64,000 nucleotides of DNA from the NCBI GenBank assembly GCA_013076295.1, contig RQOL01000480.1, positions 21,081 to 85,080 of the forward strand, in the 5' to 3' direction. This document shows positions 53,214-64,000 of the stretch, piece by piece (positions within the stretch are counted from its first letter, which is position 1; each line of letters opens with the position of its first letter). Under the pieces are notes generated by a model. The model saw nothing but the letters and a program-made list of their open reading frames with translations, did not search any database and had not been told where the DNA came from. The DNA is from Sanderia malayensis. Lineage: Eukaryota; Cnidaria; Scyphozoa; Semaeostomeae; Pelagiidae. The position numbers and the translations under genes were made by a program.

Positions 53214-53873
53214 TTTTACTTCACAATCACAATAAAAGCAAATGACAGCGAGTAAATGGCAATCGTACTGGCAAGGAATATATGCCCAGTCGTTATCCAT
53301 ATCATGATAAACCTTAAGTGAGTACCAGGCTTGTAAAAAATACTTGTTGCCAAGCAAAACCTTGCGGGTCTTAATACAGCTCAACGGTATGTCTTCTGTG
53401 GCTGAAAATGTGATGTGTTTCTATGTGGCTGAGAAAATCTCATGTGTTTTAAATAGCAAATTGGGATTAGTGGGTCACCACACAAGTATTTATTACCACT
53501 GTACTAATATTTCACGTCCAGTCCATAGTCCACATGAAGTTTCAAATGAATGTTTGCCATAGAATACACAAAGTTTGAAACTGTGCCCAAATGGCTCTAA
53601 CTGTGCCCTAATCTTTTCCGCAGTAACTTTGGTTCATATGGAACGCCGACACCAAATATACTTGCTGTCCACATACTTGCAATTATGTTTATTTTCTCTT
53701 TTATCTGTTGATTTGCTCTTTTGGTTTCAATTATCTGTATCTGTACGCACGACGAGATAGAAGTACCGTAGAAAAATTCTCATTAGCAGATGCTAGATTT
53801 AGGAAAGCTTGAGGGCTTAGATTATAGCGAAAAGATGTACAGAAGCCAGTACATTTTGATGTAATTCTTTCAG
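53214..53873. other. Spacer with weak ORFs
   Basis: A 57-codon frame from 53390 (+) and another at 53575 (+) have no motif; probably non-coding. Confidence 0.35.
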
Positions 53874-53986
53874 TTGGATTGCCCGGTAAACAAAGAGGTT
53901 AAAGAGCCATGTAAGCGGGGCCAGTTCAGGGGAGAGTCATGCAAACGAGGCCAGTTCAAGAGTTGCCACTCAAAAATCAATAACAG
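53874..53986 (+). CDS. Internal exon with duplicated CKRGQF motif
   Basis: 113 bp between a strong acceptor (GTAATTCTTTCAG) and a strong donor (CAG|GTATGT). The only fully open frame has PCKRGQFRGESCKRGQFKSC followed by H: the six-residue word CKRGQF occurs twice, with C/H spacing reminiscent of CCCH zinc fingers. Family not recognised and neighbours not found, but both splice sites are near consensus. Confidence 0.45.
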
Positions 53987-54007
53987 GTATGTGTTCTTTG
54001 CGGCGAA

Positions 54008-54361
54008 ACTTACTCTTAGGTGCCTAATTGCTGGGGGGATCCCAATTAGCGGGAGGTTGGATTTTTTGTTGAAAATTAATTGCCGGGGGGATCCCAATTA
54101 GCGGGGGGTTGGATTTTTGGTGAATTTATTTCAAAGTTGTTCTCTTTCCCAAGACTCAATTTTTATCTTATTTTGTCTATGCAAGACTGTTATCTATTTA
54201 TTTTGTGATTTTGAATACTGTGATATGAATTTTCAATACGCCGTCACTTACGCGAAGTTGAAAATTTTAATAAGCGGGGGGTCCTAATAAGAGCGGGGGG
54301 GTTGGACAATTTCTAAAAATTAATTAGCGGGGGGACGCCCATTAGCCACCTAAGAGTAACT
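54008..54361. mobile_element. MITE with TTACTCTTAGGTGCC ends
   Basis: 354 bp; CTTACTCTTAGGTGCCTAAT at the left, complement at the right. The interior has several GGGGGGATCCCAATTAGCGG words and is G-rich on this strand. Confidence 0.7.
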
Positions 54362-54840
54362 TGAAAAATAGCAATGGCAATTTTCATAAGAATTCTGAAT
54401 TTGTTTCATTAACCACACAAAGAAAACTGATTCTATTTCCTGTGAAAAGTTTGCCACGCGAACACTCAAAACAACATTGCTACATTCTTATTCGTCAGCC
54501 ATATTGAATATGATAAAATCAAGATTCAGATTCATGAAGTATTAGCAAAGGCAAGCCTCTTGATGGAATTTCCCGAGAAAATCTTTATAAATAACTTTAA
54601 AGTGAGATGAATTAGTGATTAATTGTCTGTGTAAATTCTCAGCACACCGTGACTCAACTGGCCAAGACATGACAGATAATACAAGCCCCTAAATCTTTGA
54701 TGTTGTTACCACTGTTATTTAATCTCACTCTCACTTTTACAAGTTTGAACCACCAAGCTAGTGCAAGTAATGCGAGATGGCATCAATACAAGAAAATATA
54801 GAATATGAGACTCGAGGCTGTTTGCAACGTAAAGTTTTTA
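54362..54840. other. Non-coding
   Basis: Nothing recognised. Confidence 0.35.
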
Positions 54841-54848
54841 GCTGTTCA

Positions 54849-55167
54849 CATAGGCGCCGACTACGTGGGGGCTTGGGGGCTCAAGCCCCCTCTGGAAAAT
54901 TCTATGGGGGGCTCAGCTCCCCCCCCCCCCTGGGAATTTCGTTTGGGACCTGAAAAACACGTTTATTTTATCGAAGAAACACTAATCAGACTATGTAGAC
55001 CATGATGTTATATCTGTTTTATTGCAATGTTTTGTTTTTTTTATTATACATAATACATATATGTACTGTACGTTGTTAAAAGTGAAAGGGAAATTTTCTA
55101 CCTTTTTACTTTCCCATTTTTTTCAATTTTGAGCCCCCCCTGGGAAAAGTAAAAGTCGGCGCCTATG
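54849..55167. mobile_element. hAT-type MITE
   Basis: 319 bp, ends CATAGGCGCCGAC and GTCGGCGCCTATG, flanked by an 8-bp duplication GCTGTTCA (54841..54848 and 55168..55175). The 8-bp target is diagnostic of hAT. Contains a (C)11 run and a GGGGGCTTGGGGGCTCAAGC word. Confidence 0.9.
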
Positions 55168-55425
55168 GCTGTTCAAGTTTTTGTTCTGAACAAGTGTATC
55201 AAACAATTGTACGGCAATAGGGGTCGCGTTTCATGCTTGTTTTTGCAAGCAGGCATTCTTTGCTCATCAGTATGCTATAATAAAATATGGACACCATCAC
55301 CAAATATAATCAGTTTGTGTAACAGAGAGTTGTCTTTGAGTTTCGAGCGCCAAAACCAACATTTTCAAACTGCCTCGCTTGCACGACTTTTCCACCTCTT
55401 TGGTTTTGTTTATATGGAGAAAAGC

Positions 55426-55860
55426 CAGCCCTCCTAGGAGGGCTAGCCCTCTTTACCGAGATCTCGCCTTTCCATTTGATGCTTCATAAAATTCCTTTTC
55501 GTTTACATGAGAAGGGGGCCAGCCCTCTTAGGCGAGATCTCGCTATTGACTACCCGAGATCTCCCCAAGGAGGGCTGGAAATTTTCCATGTAAACGCGAT
55601 TAAGCGGGCTGGCTCGCCTAGAAGGGCTGGAAAATATTGTTTTGCGCACGCGTCAAATACATACTGCATGTGTTGTCACAGTAAAAGTGACTGTCAGCGT
55701 GAAAAGTGATGACAAGTTATCACGGTGAAGGAATATAGCTGTGAAAATGTTTGCTCTCGTGCTTTTCAGCCCTCTTAGGAGGGCTGGAAAATTCTCATAT
55801 AAACAAGCATGCAAATTCAGCCCTCCTAGGAGGACTGGCCCTTCTCCATATAAACAGGCC
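55426..55860. repeat. Cluster of AGCCCTCCTAGGAGGGCT palindromes
   Basis: The palindrome or half-sites occur at 55427-55446, 55510-55525, 55567-55576, 55770-55787 and 55820-55837, often followed by GGAAAATT. Probably remains of one or two short MITEs. Confidence 0.6.
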
Positions 55861-55989
55861 CTTAATAAATCCGCCAAAAAAACTTGTCCTGATAACAGCA
55901 TTGACGTTATATCGTGTAAATATCACTGCAAACAAGCTTGCTTATCCCCTGTAAACGCAATTCCCAGCTACCGTGTAAACCGGACCTTG

Positions 55990-57388
55990 AGAATAGCTTA
56001 AGAGCACTCAACCAGAATCAATTCAGAAAGGATGTTTTGTTTCGAGACCTGCTCATAAAACCTAAGTTAAATTTAATGCCAAAAATTATGGAGCCTAATA
56101 ACATGATTGTAACATTACAGCCTAGCAGTGAAACAAAAACCACTGAAATACAACTCTGCAATCTAATATTCCATGAAATCCGACCGACTGCTATTACGCA
56201 GTTTCACTTAAAATGGATGAAAATCCATAAGCACCCAGTAATTCATAAATCAATATGTAAATTAAAGGTTGAATACTTTGCATTTTGTTGAGAAATTCCT
56301 TCGCCCTAGCTAAATATGATTATTTATGCTAAAACAATTTAAAAAAGACGCAGTTTAATAGCTGTTAGCATGTTCATATCATTCCAACCGGAATTGCATT
56401 ACAGTTTGACTTTCATGAAGTTTCTTAGTTTATTTTCTCACGTTTTCTACTAATTTTGGATATATGGCACTCGAACTGATAAAAAGCATTGCTAACATTG
56501 GTTCAACAAACTTGTTGAAAACTTGTTAGACATAGATATTATACTATTCATCTAACTTAAAACCAATTTTCGCATAGAAAACTACAATTTTTTTTTTCAG
56601 TGCTAAAATTGTCGGGTTGCTAAGAAAGTTACTGCGCCATTTAAAGGTTAAAAAAGCTTTTATAGATATAGTATGACCGTAAAATAAGATTTGCAAAATG
56701 TAGACTGAAAATTTCAAACAATATTTTTTCTTGCCAAGAACTCGGGAGCATTCAATACATATTAAAGAAATTTAAATGGTGGAGAAGTTCGAATTTTCCC
56801 AGCGGTTAGCACGTTAAAATATGGCCTCAAGCAACCTTGTTGTTCTAGGCACCCTTTTTTTTCTAATAACACTTGTATATAGAACTCAAAAGTTCAAAAA
56901 TGATAAAAGATTACATTGCTCAACGAAAGAAACTTAAAAAATAATGCAATCGAGAATAAACAAAATCAAGAAATTAGATGTTTTTGCCGGATAGCCTAAA
57001 ATCTATAATTAATATAATCACACAGTTACTTATACACCCGAGTATTCTTCAAGCTATACATAATTTTGAGAGAATGAAGAAATACCCCCAGGGTAGAAAC
57101 TCTTGAGAAACTTGAGCTCTGAATACTCATTACTTGATGCTTGAGCTCTGAATACTCATTTCTGATATTCAAATACTGACTATCGAGGCATATTTCTTGT
57201 GACAAAATGGGTGTGTTTTGCATTGAAACAGTTCACGAGATTGCTGTTTTGCTTTGTGAATTTTTGAAATAACTGAGAGACCTTGCGACATATGTCAAGT
57301 TTAAATAAAAATAGTCGATATTCGTTATCTTGAGCTTCGAATAAATAACCAAATTTAATTCACGATGTCCCAAAGCAACTTCTTGAGT
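55990..57388. other. Non-coding
   Basis: Small ORFs without motifs. A duplicated GAGCTCTGAATACTCATT(A/T) pair lies at 57115 and 57144. Confidence 0.4.
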
Positions 57389-57436
57389 TTCGTCAAATAG
57401 TCAATAGTTTCGTCAAATAGTCAATAGTTTCGTTAA
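57389..57436. repeat. ~20-bp tandem repeat
   Basis: AGTTTCGTCAAATAGTCAAT twice plus a partial third. Confidence 0.8.
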
Positions 57437-57470
57437 GTCAAATAAGAAGCACTAAAAAACAAAAACTTAC

Positions 57471-57573
57471 CAATGAATCCGATATTCCACGTCGTGCAAT
57501 TGTCGAACTGGATGTCCCACAGAAATGGGCATTTGTTGGCCTTTTTATGCAATTCTTGGCACAATGGTCCGAG
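57471..57573 (-). CDS. Candidate exon B of an unknown minus-strand gene
   Basis: 103 bp, acceptor TTGTCTTCAAG and donor CATTG|GTAAGT. Two frames are open; in one it reads GPLCQELHKKANKCPFLWDI. If joined to exon A (phase 2) the other frame is used. Tentative. Confidence 0.3.
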
Positions 57574-57746
57574 CTTGAAGACAAGGATTATCCATATATG
57601 CCCATATATGGTGCGAGGTGAGATGATTAGGTAATATGGGAAAAACAATCCTTCAAGAACGCTGAACAACTTATTGTCTCAATCATCCAATTGAAACCAT
57701 ATTTACATTGCGTAAGATTTGCCACTGTGAACGACTTAATTCTTAC

Positions 57747-57931
57747 CAGTTAGTCATGCTATTTATCTCCAAAGAGCAAGCAGAAATAAAACGACCAATA
57801 ATCCAAGGAAATTGAATTTCGAATTTTACGCAGTGGAGAAATTCCACATCTTGCAAAATATTGCCGTCTCTCAATGAGTTTTGTTGCACTGCGCACTTGA
57901 CTACTTGTAAGAAATCGGTATTGCGCTTCAT
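57747..57931 (-). CDS. Candidate exon A of an unknown minus-strand gene
   Basis: 185 bp from ATG 57931 (MKRNTDFLQVVKCAVQQNSL) to a donor ACTG|GTAAGA. An overlapping frame from ATG 57954 is also open. No domain recognised. Confidence 0.3.
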
Positions 57932-58013
57932 GACAAAAATTCATAACGGCGGCAAGATTAAACACACAACAACTACACCAAGGAGAAAACATCGCTGTAG
58001 TTTGTAAATGCAC

Positions 58014-59560
58014 TAGCTCACTTTAACGAACTTGATGACAATAATAGTGACCTTACAGGGAGCTCGCGAGAAAGTTGCTGTATGGCATTCCATCGACAAT
58101 CGTTATATATGCATGCTGTGATTAAATAAATTATTAAATTTCATTTGAGGATTAAAACTAAATTAAGACTTCACACCGCTCCATCAGTCTACGTAGTTAT
58201 TGGCAAAGAGCTATCTGCTTTCGTCAAAAGTGAAAGTCCAAAGCTGAAGCACAATAGTAGCTAATTGTGCATGCAGAGGAATGAGGTACACATCAAAAGC
58301 TTAGCAACCCCCTCCTATACTAATTCGCATGCGTGCCCCTGAGCTAAAGACAAAAACTTGCAGCAAGTCCAGCCAAAAAGTTGACCATTTCTTGTTTTTA
58401 AAATTATCTCAAGAAATTAGGCAAGGTTAGCTTACTGGTTCGGGTTACTTAAGCAAAGAAAGGCATTTACTGTGATGCTTTTTGTAACCAATATACTCTT
58501 GTCGGTAATCGTCAGTGGTCAGTTGTAATAGGAGCTGGCGGCACCGCGTTGTGCCATATACGGCACAAACCGGTACTTACTGTTTGAAGGAATCCTCAGT
58601 CCAAAAGAGAGGAAGGGAGACAAATCACCAGGTCGTAAAATCCAAGGTAATTTTTAGGGAATTTAATCAGTGCCTGCGTATCTAATTTCTCTCCTTTATG
58701 ATAGCTAGATTCATTCTACACACTGGTTCTCCTAATTTATCAACTGTGCTGCGACATTAATTTCACCGCTTTGTATCATCTTGGCTATCACACCTTCTAC
58801 CCAAACATCACATCACCTAGGCCTTCCTTCTCTTTGCGAACACTTATTTTTAGCCTTCAAGTGTGTACAATTGCATGCAATTCTGACTGCCAAGACATCA
58901 AATTTCCCCTACTCCAATCAGAAGCACCGATACGAGATTATTGATTCTTGGCTAGAGGTATGATACAAGCATAGAGATAGGAAATAAGATAGTCTGTAGT
59001 GCTGACGGTTTTTCAACTCACGGCCCAACTACCTTTTCCCCTTATTTTTTATGACGAGTAAATTTAGTGATGTTTTATCATATCAAGCATGTTATATTGG
59101 ATCAACAACTGCATTCTCTACTTCTACTGTTCCTTCAGCTCCTAGTATACTTCGGTGCATTAACACTTTAAGCTGTAATGGGTATTCCCTGACACACCTA
59201 TTGGTAACTACATTTATTCGGTGATTCAAACATTTTGTCTTCTAAAACCCCTAATGGCTCTTCTAAACACCGCTGTATTGCTCTTGCTATTGGAATTTAT
59301 CAATACATCAACTCTTTCTATTCGAATTCGTGTAATTCGAGCTTTTACTACGAACGTTGCGTTAATGTTAGTTAATTACCTGATGACATAGCTTCTTTAT
59401 TTTTGCTCTGGTCTCTAGCAAGCCATTGAAGCTTGCTCATTACCAAATTGACGCAAATTCACTTACAGAGATTAGTACGGGATGCCAGACAGTGATTTTT
59501 GCGCCCCAGTTTAAGCGTGGCATTTTCTAGAAGTCAGATCCGATCAGTAGAACTTTATCA
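58014..59560. other. Non-coding
   Basis: No convincing exon. A short imperfect palindrome GTGCCATATACGGCAC lies at 58552-58567. Confidence 0.4.
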
Positions 59561-59832
59561 ATGGCAATAATTAAAGTACCCAAACCTATCAAGCTCAATG
59601 AAAATGCAGAGAGTATTAAGGCCAATAAACGAAATTTTAGTTCTTTCGATGCTGAACTGCCGGTTATTGTTACAAAAAATTGGAGCGTTCTATCTCATAA
59701 ATATTATCACGTGTACCAAAGTGTATGAAGACCTGCAATTAATGAGGCTTTAGAGCTAAAAGAAAACCGCAGAACCCAAAGGATAAATATGCCGTGGGTG
59801 TGTTCAAAGATGACAAAGTTGTGGGCACTTAG
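59561..59832 (+). pseudogene. HIRAN-like domain relic
   Basis: From ATG 59561 the frame reads to HKYYHVYQSV, then a TGA where a tryptophan is expected, then RPAINEALELK. After a frame change it reads NPKDKYAVGVFKDDKVVGT and a stop. The order YHVY..W.P..GE.L.L....N..D.YAV.V.....VG matches HIRAN domains, a DNA-end-binding fold found in SNF2-family enzymes and in many invertebrate repeat genes. One nonsense and one frameshift make it a pseudogene. Confidence 0.5.
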
Positions 59833-60899
59833 ACAAAGGCAGTAATGGACGCTTTGCAAAACAATTTTCTACGTTGTGACTTAATCCTATTTATGTTGTG
59901 TTTTCTATTATAATAATTGATAAACTGTTTTGCTTCTTTAAAATGCCTTTAGTCATAAAAATGGTCATAAAAATATAGTTTATGGCCATAAATGGGAGAT
60001 ATGGTGGTAACAAGGGGGTAAAATATGGCACTTACATGAAAACTCGTATAATTCGAACTTTCTGTAATTCGAAAAAATTTGGATTCCCCCATAGAGTTGG
60101 AATTTGACTGTAGTAGCTAATTTATTTGTTTGTTTATTTATTTATTTATTTCTTTGTTTGTTTATTTATTTGTTTTCACTGTTGGAAAACAACCTACAAG
60201 CGAACAGAACAATATTTTCTTCTTCTTTCGTGTTTGACTAATTAACACTAATTAACCTCGGATACAAACAAACATTGGCTTTTGCGTTGTGAAATACTTT
60301 CATTTCGCAAAAAGGCTGCATTGTTATTGCCAGTTCAATGTATCATATATTAACACTTGTTGGTTTTTTCTCACTGTTTCAAAACCACAAAGAAGCAAAC
60401 AAGTATAATAGATTCCTTAGTGTTTACCTAATGGCATTCCAAGGATACGCACGGTCTTGACTTCTTCATCGTCAAGGATTCAAAATTAAGATGGCAAATT
60501 CAATCAATAAAGTGGTCTCAGTTTGCAACCAATTGCTGCATCACTGACAAATGTAAAGAAAACCCATTTATAACTACTTTATAAAAGGTATTAATGATAT
60601 TGCGAATTAACCATTCATTATTGCTCATTGGGGATCCTTAAAGAATCCCATTGAAATTGTCAGTACAAAATAGGAAGAAGCAAACCTGCTTTTGCACAGC
60701 ACATCACAACAAAAAAGAACTTCATAGCAGAACACAGAAGGTAACTGCCAAATAGACAACTTTCTCATATTTTGCCTAATTAAACTGCTGTGCACCGATA
60801 TTATTTAATATTGCCTTCAACGAAGTGTGGTCAATGTCTTTCATGAAGGATTAAAGTCATAATGCTTTCTTTTACAGCTTCTAAGTTTACTGCAATAAA
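59833..60899. other. Upstream region of the small secreted precursor gene
   Basis: A (TTTA/TTTG)n tract at 60122-60175; otherwise nothing recognised. TATA-box or TSS not identified. Confidence 0.4.
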
Positions 60900-60969
60900 A
60901 TGAAAGCCCATATTTTGGCCTCAAGTTTCATTGTTGGGTTGCTTTGCTTCGTATTTGTGACGCCTAAAG
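60900..60969 (+). CDS. Small secreted acidic/arginine-rich precursor, exon 1 (signal peptide)
   Basis: ATG 60900; encodes MKAHILASSFIVGLLCFVFV then TPK, a textbook signal peptide, and ends at AAAG|GTGAGA in phase 1. Signal-peptide-on-its-own-exon is common in cnidarian secreted peptides. The next exon's acceptor and phase agree. Confidence 0.6.
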
Positions 60970-61091
60970 GTGAGAATATTTCGATTTATTTGCTGCACAC
61001 AGAGTAGCAATAATAAATAAGCGAAAAATTTTATTCAACAACTCATGAATAATCGTATTGACACTGAAGATTATTTATTCGCTTATCGCAG

Positions 61092-61374
61092 TGGCTAAAC
61101 AAGATGACGAACTTGCAAGCTCAGAGGTAAAAGATCAAGCAGGTACTACAGTGGAATATCATACCAGGCTGCTCAAGAGGTCGTAGACTCTGTGGATGAT
61201 AATAAACCGTCGGGGAATGAACTCCACGACGAAACGAAAGAATCTGAACCGTCTGAAATGACACTAGAGGAGGACCGATCTGAATTGATTGAGAATGACG
61301 AAGATGTGATAACAAGTATGGCTCAAAATAGCCAAAGCAGTCGTCGACGCAGAAGACGAACGAAGACGTCGTAG
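61092..61374 (+). CDS. Small secreted acidic/arginine-rich precursor, exon 2
   Basis: Acceptor GCTTATCGCAG. The first frame reads VAKQDDELASSEVKDQ and stops near 61185. The acidic continuation (SEPSEMTLEEDRSELIENDE, then SRRRRRRTKTS and TAG) is in another frame. The switch needs either a 41-bp intron (GAG|GTAAAA at 61127 to CCAG at 61167), which restores the frame exactly, or a one-base indel. The product would be about 100 aa: signal peptide, strongly acidic middle, then six arginines at the end. This acidic-pro plus cationic-tail design resembles antimicrobial precursors such as Hydra arminins, though there is no sequence match that I can claim. Confidence 0.5.
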
Positions 61375-61542
61375 AAGGGTTTAAAAAATGAGAGAAACTT
61401 TTATTAACCTAACATGTTAAAAACAGACACTTTCAGCTTTAGTGTGACGCTATAGCCACTTATTTTTGTTACTATATATCCCAGTTAAGCTTGAATGATT
61501 CTTGTTCTTTATGTGTTCAATATCTTACGGTTTCAAGCATAT

Positions 61543-61715
61543 GGCTATCTGTAAAAGGGAGAACGGGGAATCAGGGAAGAGGAAACTGGGAACACAGAAA
61601 AGGGGAAATATGATGTCACACGGTGTCGTATGACTTCATGTTCTTCCATTTTCAAATCTGTAAAAAGGGGAACCTGTAAAAAGAAAATCTGTAAAAGGGG
61701 GAATCTGTAAAAAGG
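61543..61715. mobile_element. Partial copy of the GGCTATCTGTAAAAGG MITE
   Basis: The same left end and internal words (GGGAGAACGGGGA, AATATGATGTCA) as 24253..24418, but the right terminus is lost; it ends in diverged CTGTAAAAAGGG repeats. Confidence 0.65.
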
Positions 61716-61717
61716 GT

Positions 61718-62180
61718 ACGGTATTTTCTCTTATTAGCGCCCACTCTCTTTTAAGAGCCCAGGGCGGTTAAAAGAATTCTAAAATCAAAAATTGTGAAAT
61801 AAGCGCCACCTTCTTTCAACCGCTCAGGGCTGTTGATAGAATTCTTCCTTGCGTTTTCACTGTTTGGTTCAAATAATAATGTAGAAACGCTTTACGGCTG
61901 GCAAAACACTTTAATCCAGTCGTGAGCGTTTGGAAAATGCAATGCAGTCAAAATCAGCAGTAGAAGTTAATTTTGACTGCTTGATATTGAACAACATTCG
62001 GAACTATATAAAATTATTCATTTGTTTTTGAGGTTTTTTGATTTTAGAATTTCAGGACTGTGAAATAAGCGCCTCCCTCTTTTAAGGGCTTCCTTCTAAT
62101 AAGCGCCTCCCTCTAACCAGCCCACCCTATTTTGCAAATTGTTCAACAAGCGTCCGGGCGCTTAATAGGGGAAATATGGC
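61718..62180. mobile_element. MITE with TACGGTATTT ends
   Basis: About 460 bp. TACGGTATTTTCTCTTATTA plus GCGCCC at the left matches the inverse of GGGCGCTTAATAGGGG...AAATATGGCA at the right. Internal AATAAGCGCC words recur. Confidence 0.6.
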
Positions 62181-62262
62181 ATCTGTTTGCCCGAAAGTTG
62201 TGCTCTCACCTTAAAGGACAACAAGCTGGTTTCTCACCCACATATTGACAACGCTATGTGGT

Positions 62263-62333
62263 TGATGAAGAATTTGAGCCGGCGACCTTCGGCCTGCCAC
62301 ACCGACGCCTTACCAACAAGGCTAATCAGTCTC
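62263..62333 (-). tRNA. tRNA-like pseudogene or SINE head (Ala-type anticodon GGC)
   Basis: On the minus strand an A-box-like TAGCCTTGTTGGTAAGGC forms a good D arm. It is followed by a 5-bp anticodon stem (TCGGT/GCCGA) around GTGGCAG, anticodon GGC. The T arm (GCCGGCTCAAATTC) pairs poorly and no clean acceptor stem exists, so it is not a working tRNA. Confidence 0.4.
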
Positions 62334-62705
62334 GCTTATTTACGGTGTCGTGTTTAGAAGTTTTAGAGGCATCCATAGTATTTGTATACTGCTAATTCAT
62401 TTAATTGACAAAACGTGGAATCCTATTAATTAGCACCTCCTGATTACTTTAAGACAACCTTTAGCTCTCTGGGACAAATGGTTCAAAAGTTTGGGTCTTG
62501 GAAGTGCCGCAAACAGTGATTAACATTGTTCAACTGTTTCATAGTAGCGCCAACCCCTTTAAATTAACAAAGTTAACAAATTTTGGACTCTCTTTATATT
62601 ATCAATGACGTCATTGCAAATAAATCGATTAACAGACCGTGAATGCAGATAAAGAGACGACAACGAATCTCTAAGAGACGATAAAGGCAATGAGTTAGCT
62701 CTTAC
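62334..62705. other. Non-coding
   Basis: Nothing recognised. Confidence 0.35.
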
Positions 62706-62768
62706 CATCTCAACTTCGATAATTTCTGCCTTTTCTTTGGTGCCAGCAGCAAAGGCCCATCGGGATAA
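62706..62768 (-). CDS. Candidate 63-bp internal exon
   Basis: Phase 0-0 exon between the acceptor TCTCGTTTCTTAG and the donor ATG|GTAAGA. It encodes 21 residues (LSRWAFAAGTKEKAEIIEVE plus M). Good splice signals on both sides, but the protein is not recognised and partner exons were not found. Confidence 0.4.
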
Positions 62769-64000
62769 CTAAGAAACGAGAATTCAAACAATAAGAAACG
62801 AAATTTACCTGTTAAGGATCCAAAATAGTTGAGACTAAATTAGGAGGCCTAATAAAATATTTTCATAATTGAAATTCATAATGGTATAATAATAGTAATA
62901 TAACAGCAATATGACAAAAAAAAACAAAAAAATAAACCTCATCTAGTGCTTACTAAAATTTGTGTACATCCTCAACGACTTCCTCCCACTGCGGAGGAGG
63001 TGTTGACACTGATTCACTTAACTTTTATGTTGCTTGTTAATACACCATTGGCAAAAATCTCAATGGACCGAGCTCGATGAATAATTAGTCAATCTAAAGA
63101 TAAAAAAACACTCCATTGACACGTTCATTCGTTCACACTCCATTGTCAAATTTGCTGCTTCAGTACGCAGAAAAAAGCGGAGTTCTCACTATGATGTCAT
63201 AGTGGACTCGACCCAGTCCAAAAGTTATCATAACAGACGTACTAGTTGGGCAGTTGTCCCACCAGGCCCTCTTCCTGCCCCAGCACTGAGGAAAAATTGC
63301 CCCACCAGAACATGGGCCCATTTCAAAAACTGAGTTGTATGATAATTTCTATGACTCCATAAATTCACTTCATACACGAAGTAAAATCCATTGCTTCTAT
63401 TAAACACTGTCTTTTGAGTGTCTTATTTGAGAAAGTGAAGTGATGTTTGCCAAATCCAAAATTTTATTTAAAAGGGCAAAATGTTGAACATTTTGTCCTT
63501 TCAAATAACATTTGATTGAGATTTAATTTTGATGTAAAATTTTTTCCTCACTATCACTGATAATGATATTAAAGTGCTAATGCAATGAATATTTAGGCCC
63601 GAGCCGACCAAAACAAATGTCAGAAGATTTGAGCTTGTTGGGCTGATATCAAGGGAATTTTAATTTCTGAAGTTTCTAAAAATAATTTAATGTCTGTAAT
63701 TTTAAGTAAAATTAAGTTATTACAAAAATAAGACCTGGGATAAGCCAAATCAGGGCTATGTGTCGCTCCACTGCAACTCGAAGCAACAATGGCGACGCGG
63801 GATAACGTCACATTTTTTCGGAGGCACCCATTTTCAAACTTAAATTGTGTCTCTAACTGTAAACAAAATGACACAAATTATTTTCAGAACGACGGCTAAA
63901 AGATTCGCTCTTATAGTGGTTTAGCCGGAGCTCAAATATTCCTACCCTGAGTGGAGCTATTAAAAAAACTAGACGACGTTTGACAAAAATCCGTTGACTT
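62769..64000. other. Non-coding
   Basis: No gene recognised. A near-perfect hairpin lies at 63470..63505 (AAAGGGCAAAATGTT / AACATTTTGTCCTTT). Confidence 0.4.

Noticed and set aside
62263..62333. Functional tRNA-Ala
   Set aside because: T arm and acceptor stem do not pair; better a pseudogene or SINE head.

Overview
The window is eukaryotic nuclear DNA from an animal, AT-rich and dense with transposon debris. Coding pieces are short exons with GT-AG borders. The host gene types (an NLR-like NACHT plus 28-residue LRR exons, an LRRC71-like ciliary gene, a MATH domain, a secreted ricin-type lectin, HIRAN and Ginger/KRBA2-like relics) suggest a marine invertebrate, most plausibly a cnidarian. I cannot prove the taxon from sequence alone.

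Region by region. 1-11.3 kb: remains of a plus-strand NLR gene (NACHT exon at 1.55 kb, LRR exons at 10.5 and 11.0 kb). A fold-back repeat splits it, and a complete BEL/Pao retrotransposon (2184-8960) with visually identical 287-bp LTRs sits in that fold-back. The BEL element was itself hit by a Harbinger-like MITE. 11.4-18.9 kb: a Ty3/gypsy element with a textbook -1 frameshift site; two related ~1.08-kb hairpin elements sit 6 bp apart in its 3' LTR. 19.3-24 kb: relics of a Ginger/KRBA2-type integrase and of an unusual reverse transcriptase family. 24-29 kb: mostly non-coding, with a MULE-like MITE, a minisatellite, a 184-bp tandem repeat and a good zinc-ribbon exon.

29.2-33.8 kb is the oddest part: a compact intron-poor cluster of AT-rich, purine-rich ORFs. 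In order they are two Death-fold-like pieces, a membrane segment, two coiled coils, a MATH/TRAF-C domain, a tandemly duplicated minus-strand gene, and a lysine-rich ORF with a Ser/Asp tail. It lies directly downstream of exon 4 of a minus-strand LRRC71-like gene whose exons 1-4 (36879 to 33900) join in phase.

37.6-48.8 kb is repeat territory: a ~20-bp minisatellite open in all three forward frames with an inverted copy nearby, an 88-bp satellite, a Helitron-like element, a 428-bp tandem repeat containing splice-donor-like sites, and a 660-bp-arm inverted repeat around broken ORFs. 50.3-53.2 kb holds a two-exon secreted lectin (minus strand) and a small basic ORF. The rest has scattered exons, several MITEs, a HIRAN relic, and at 60.9-61.4 kb a small secreted precursor with an acidic middle and an arginine-rich C-terminus. 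No CRISPR, rRNA or operon structure is present. All similarity calls come from reading motifs by eye.
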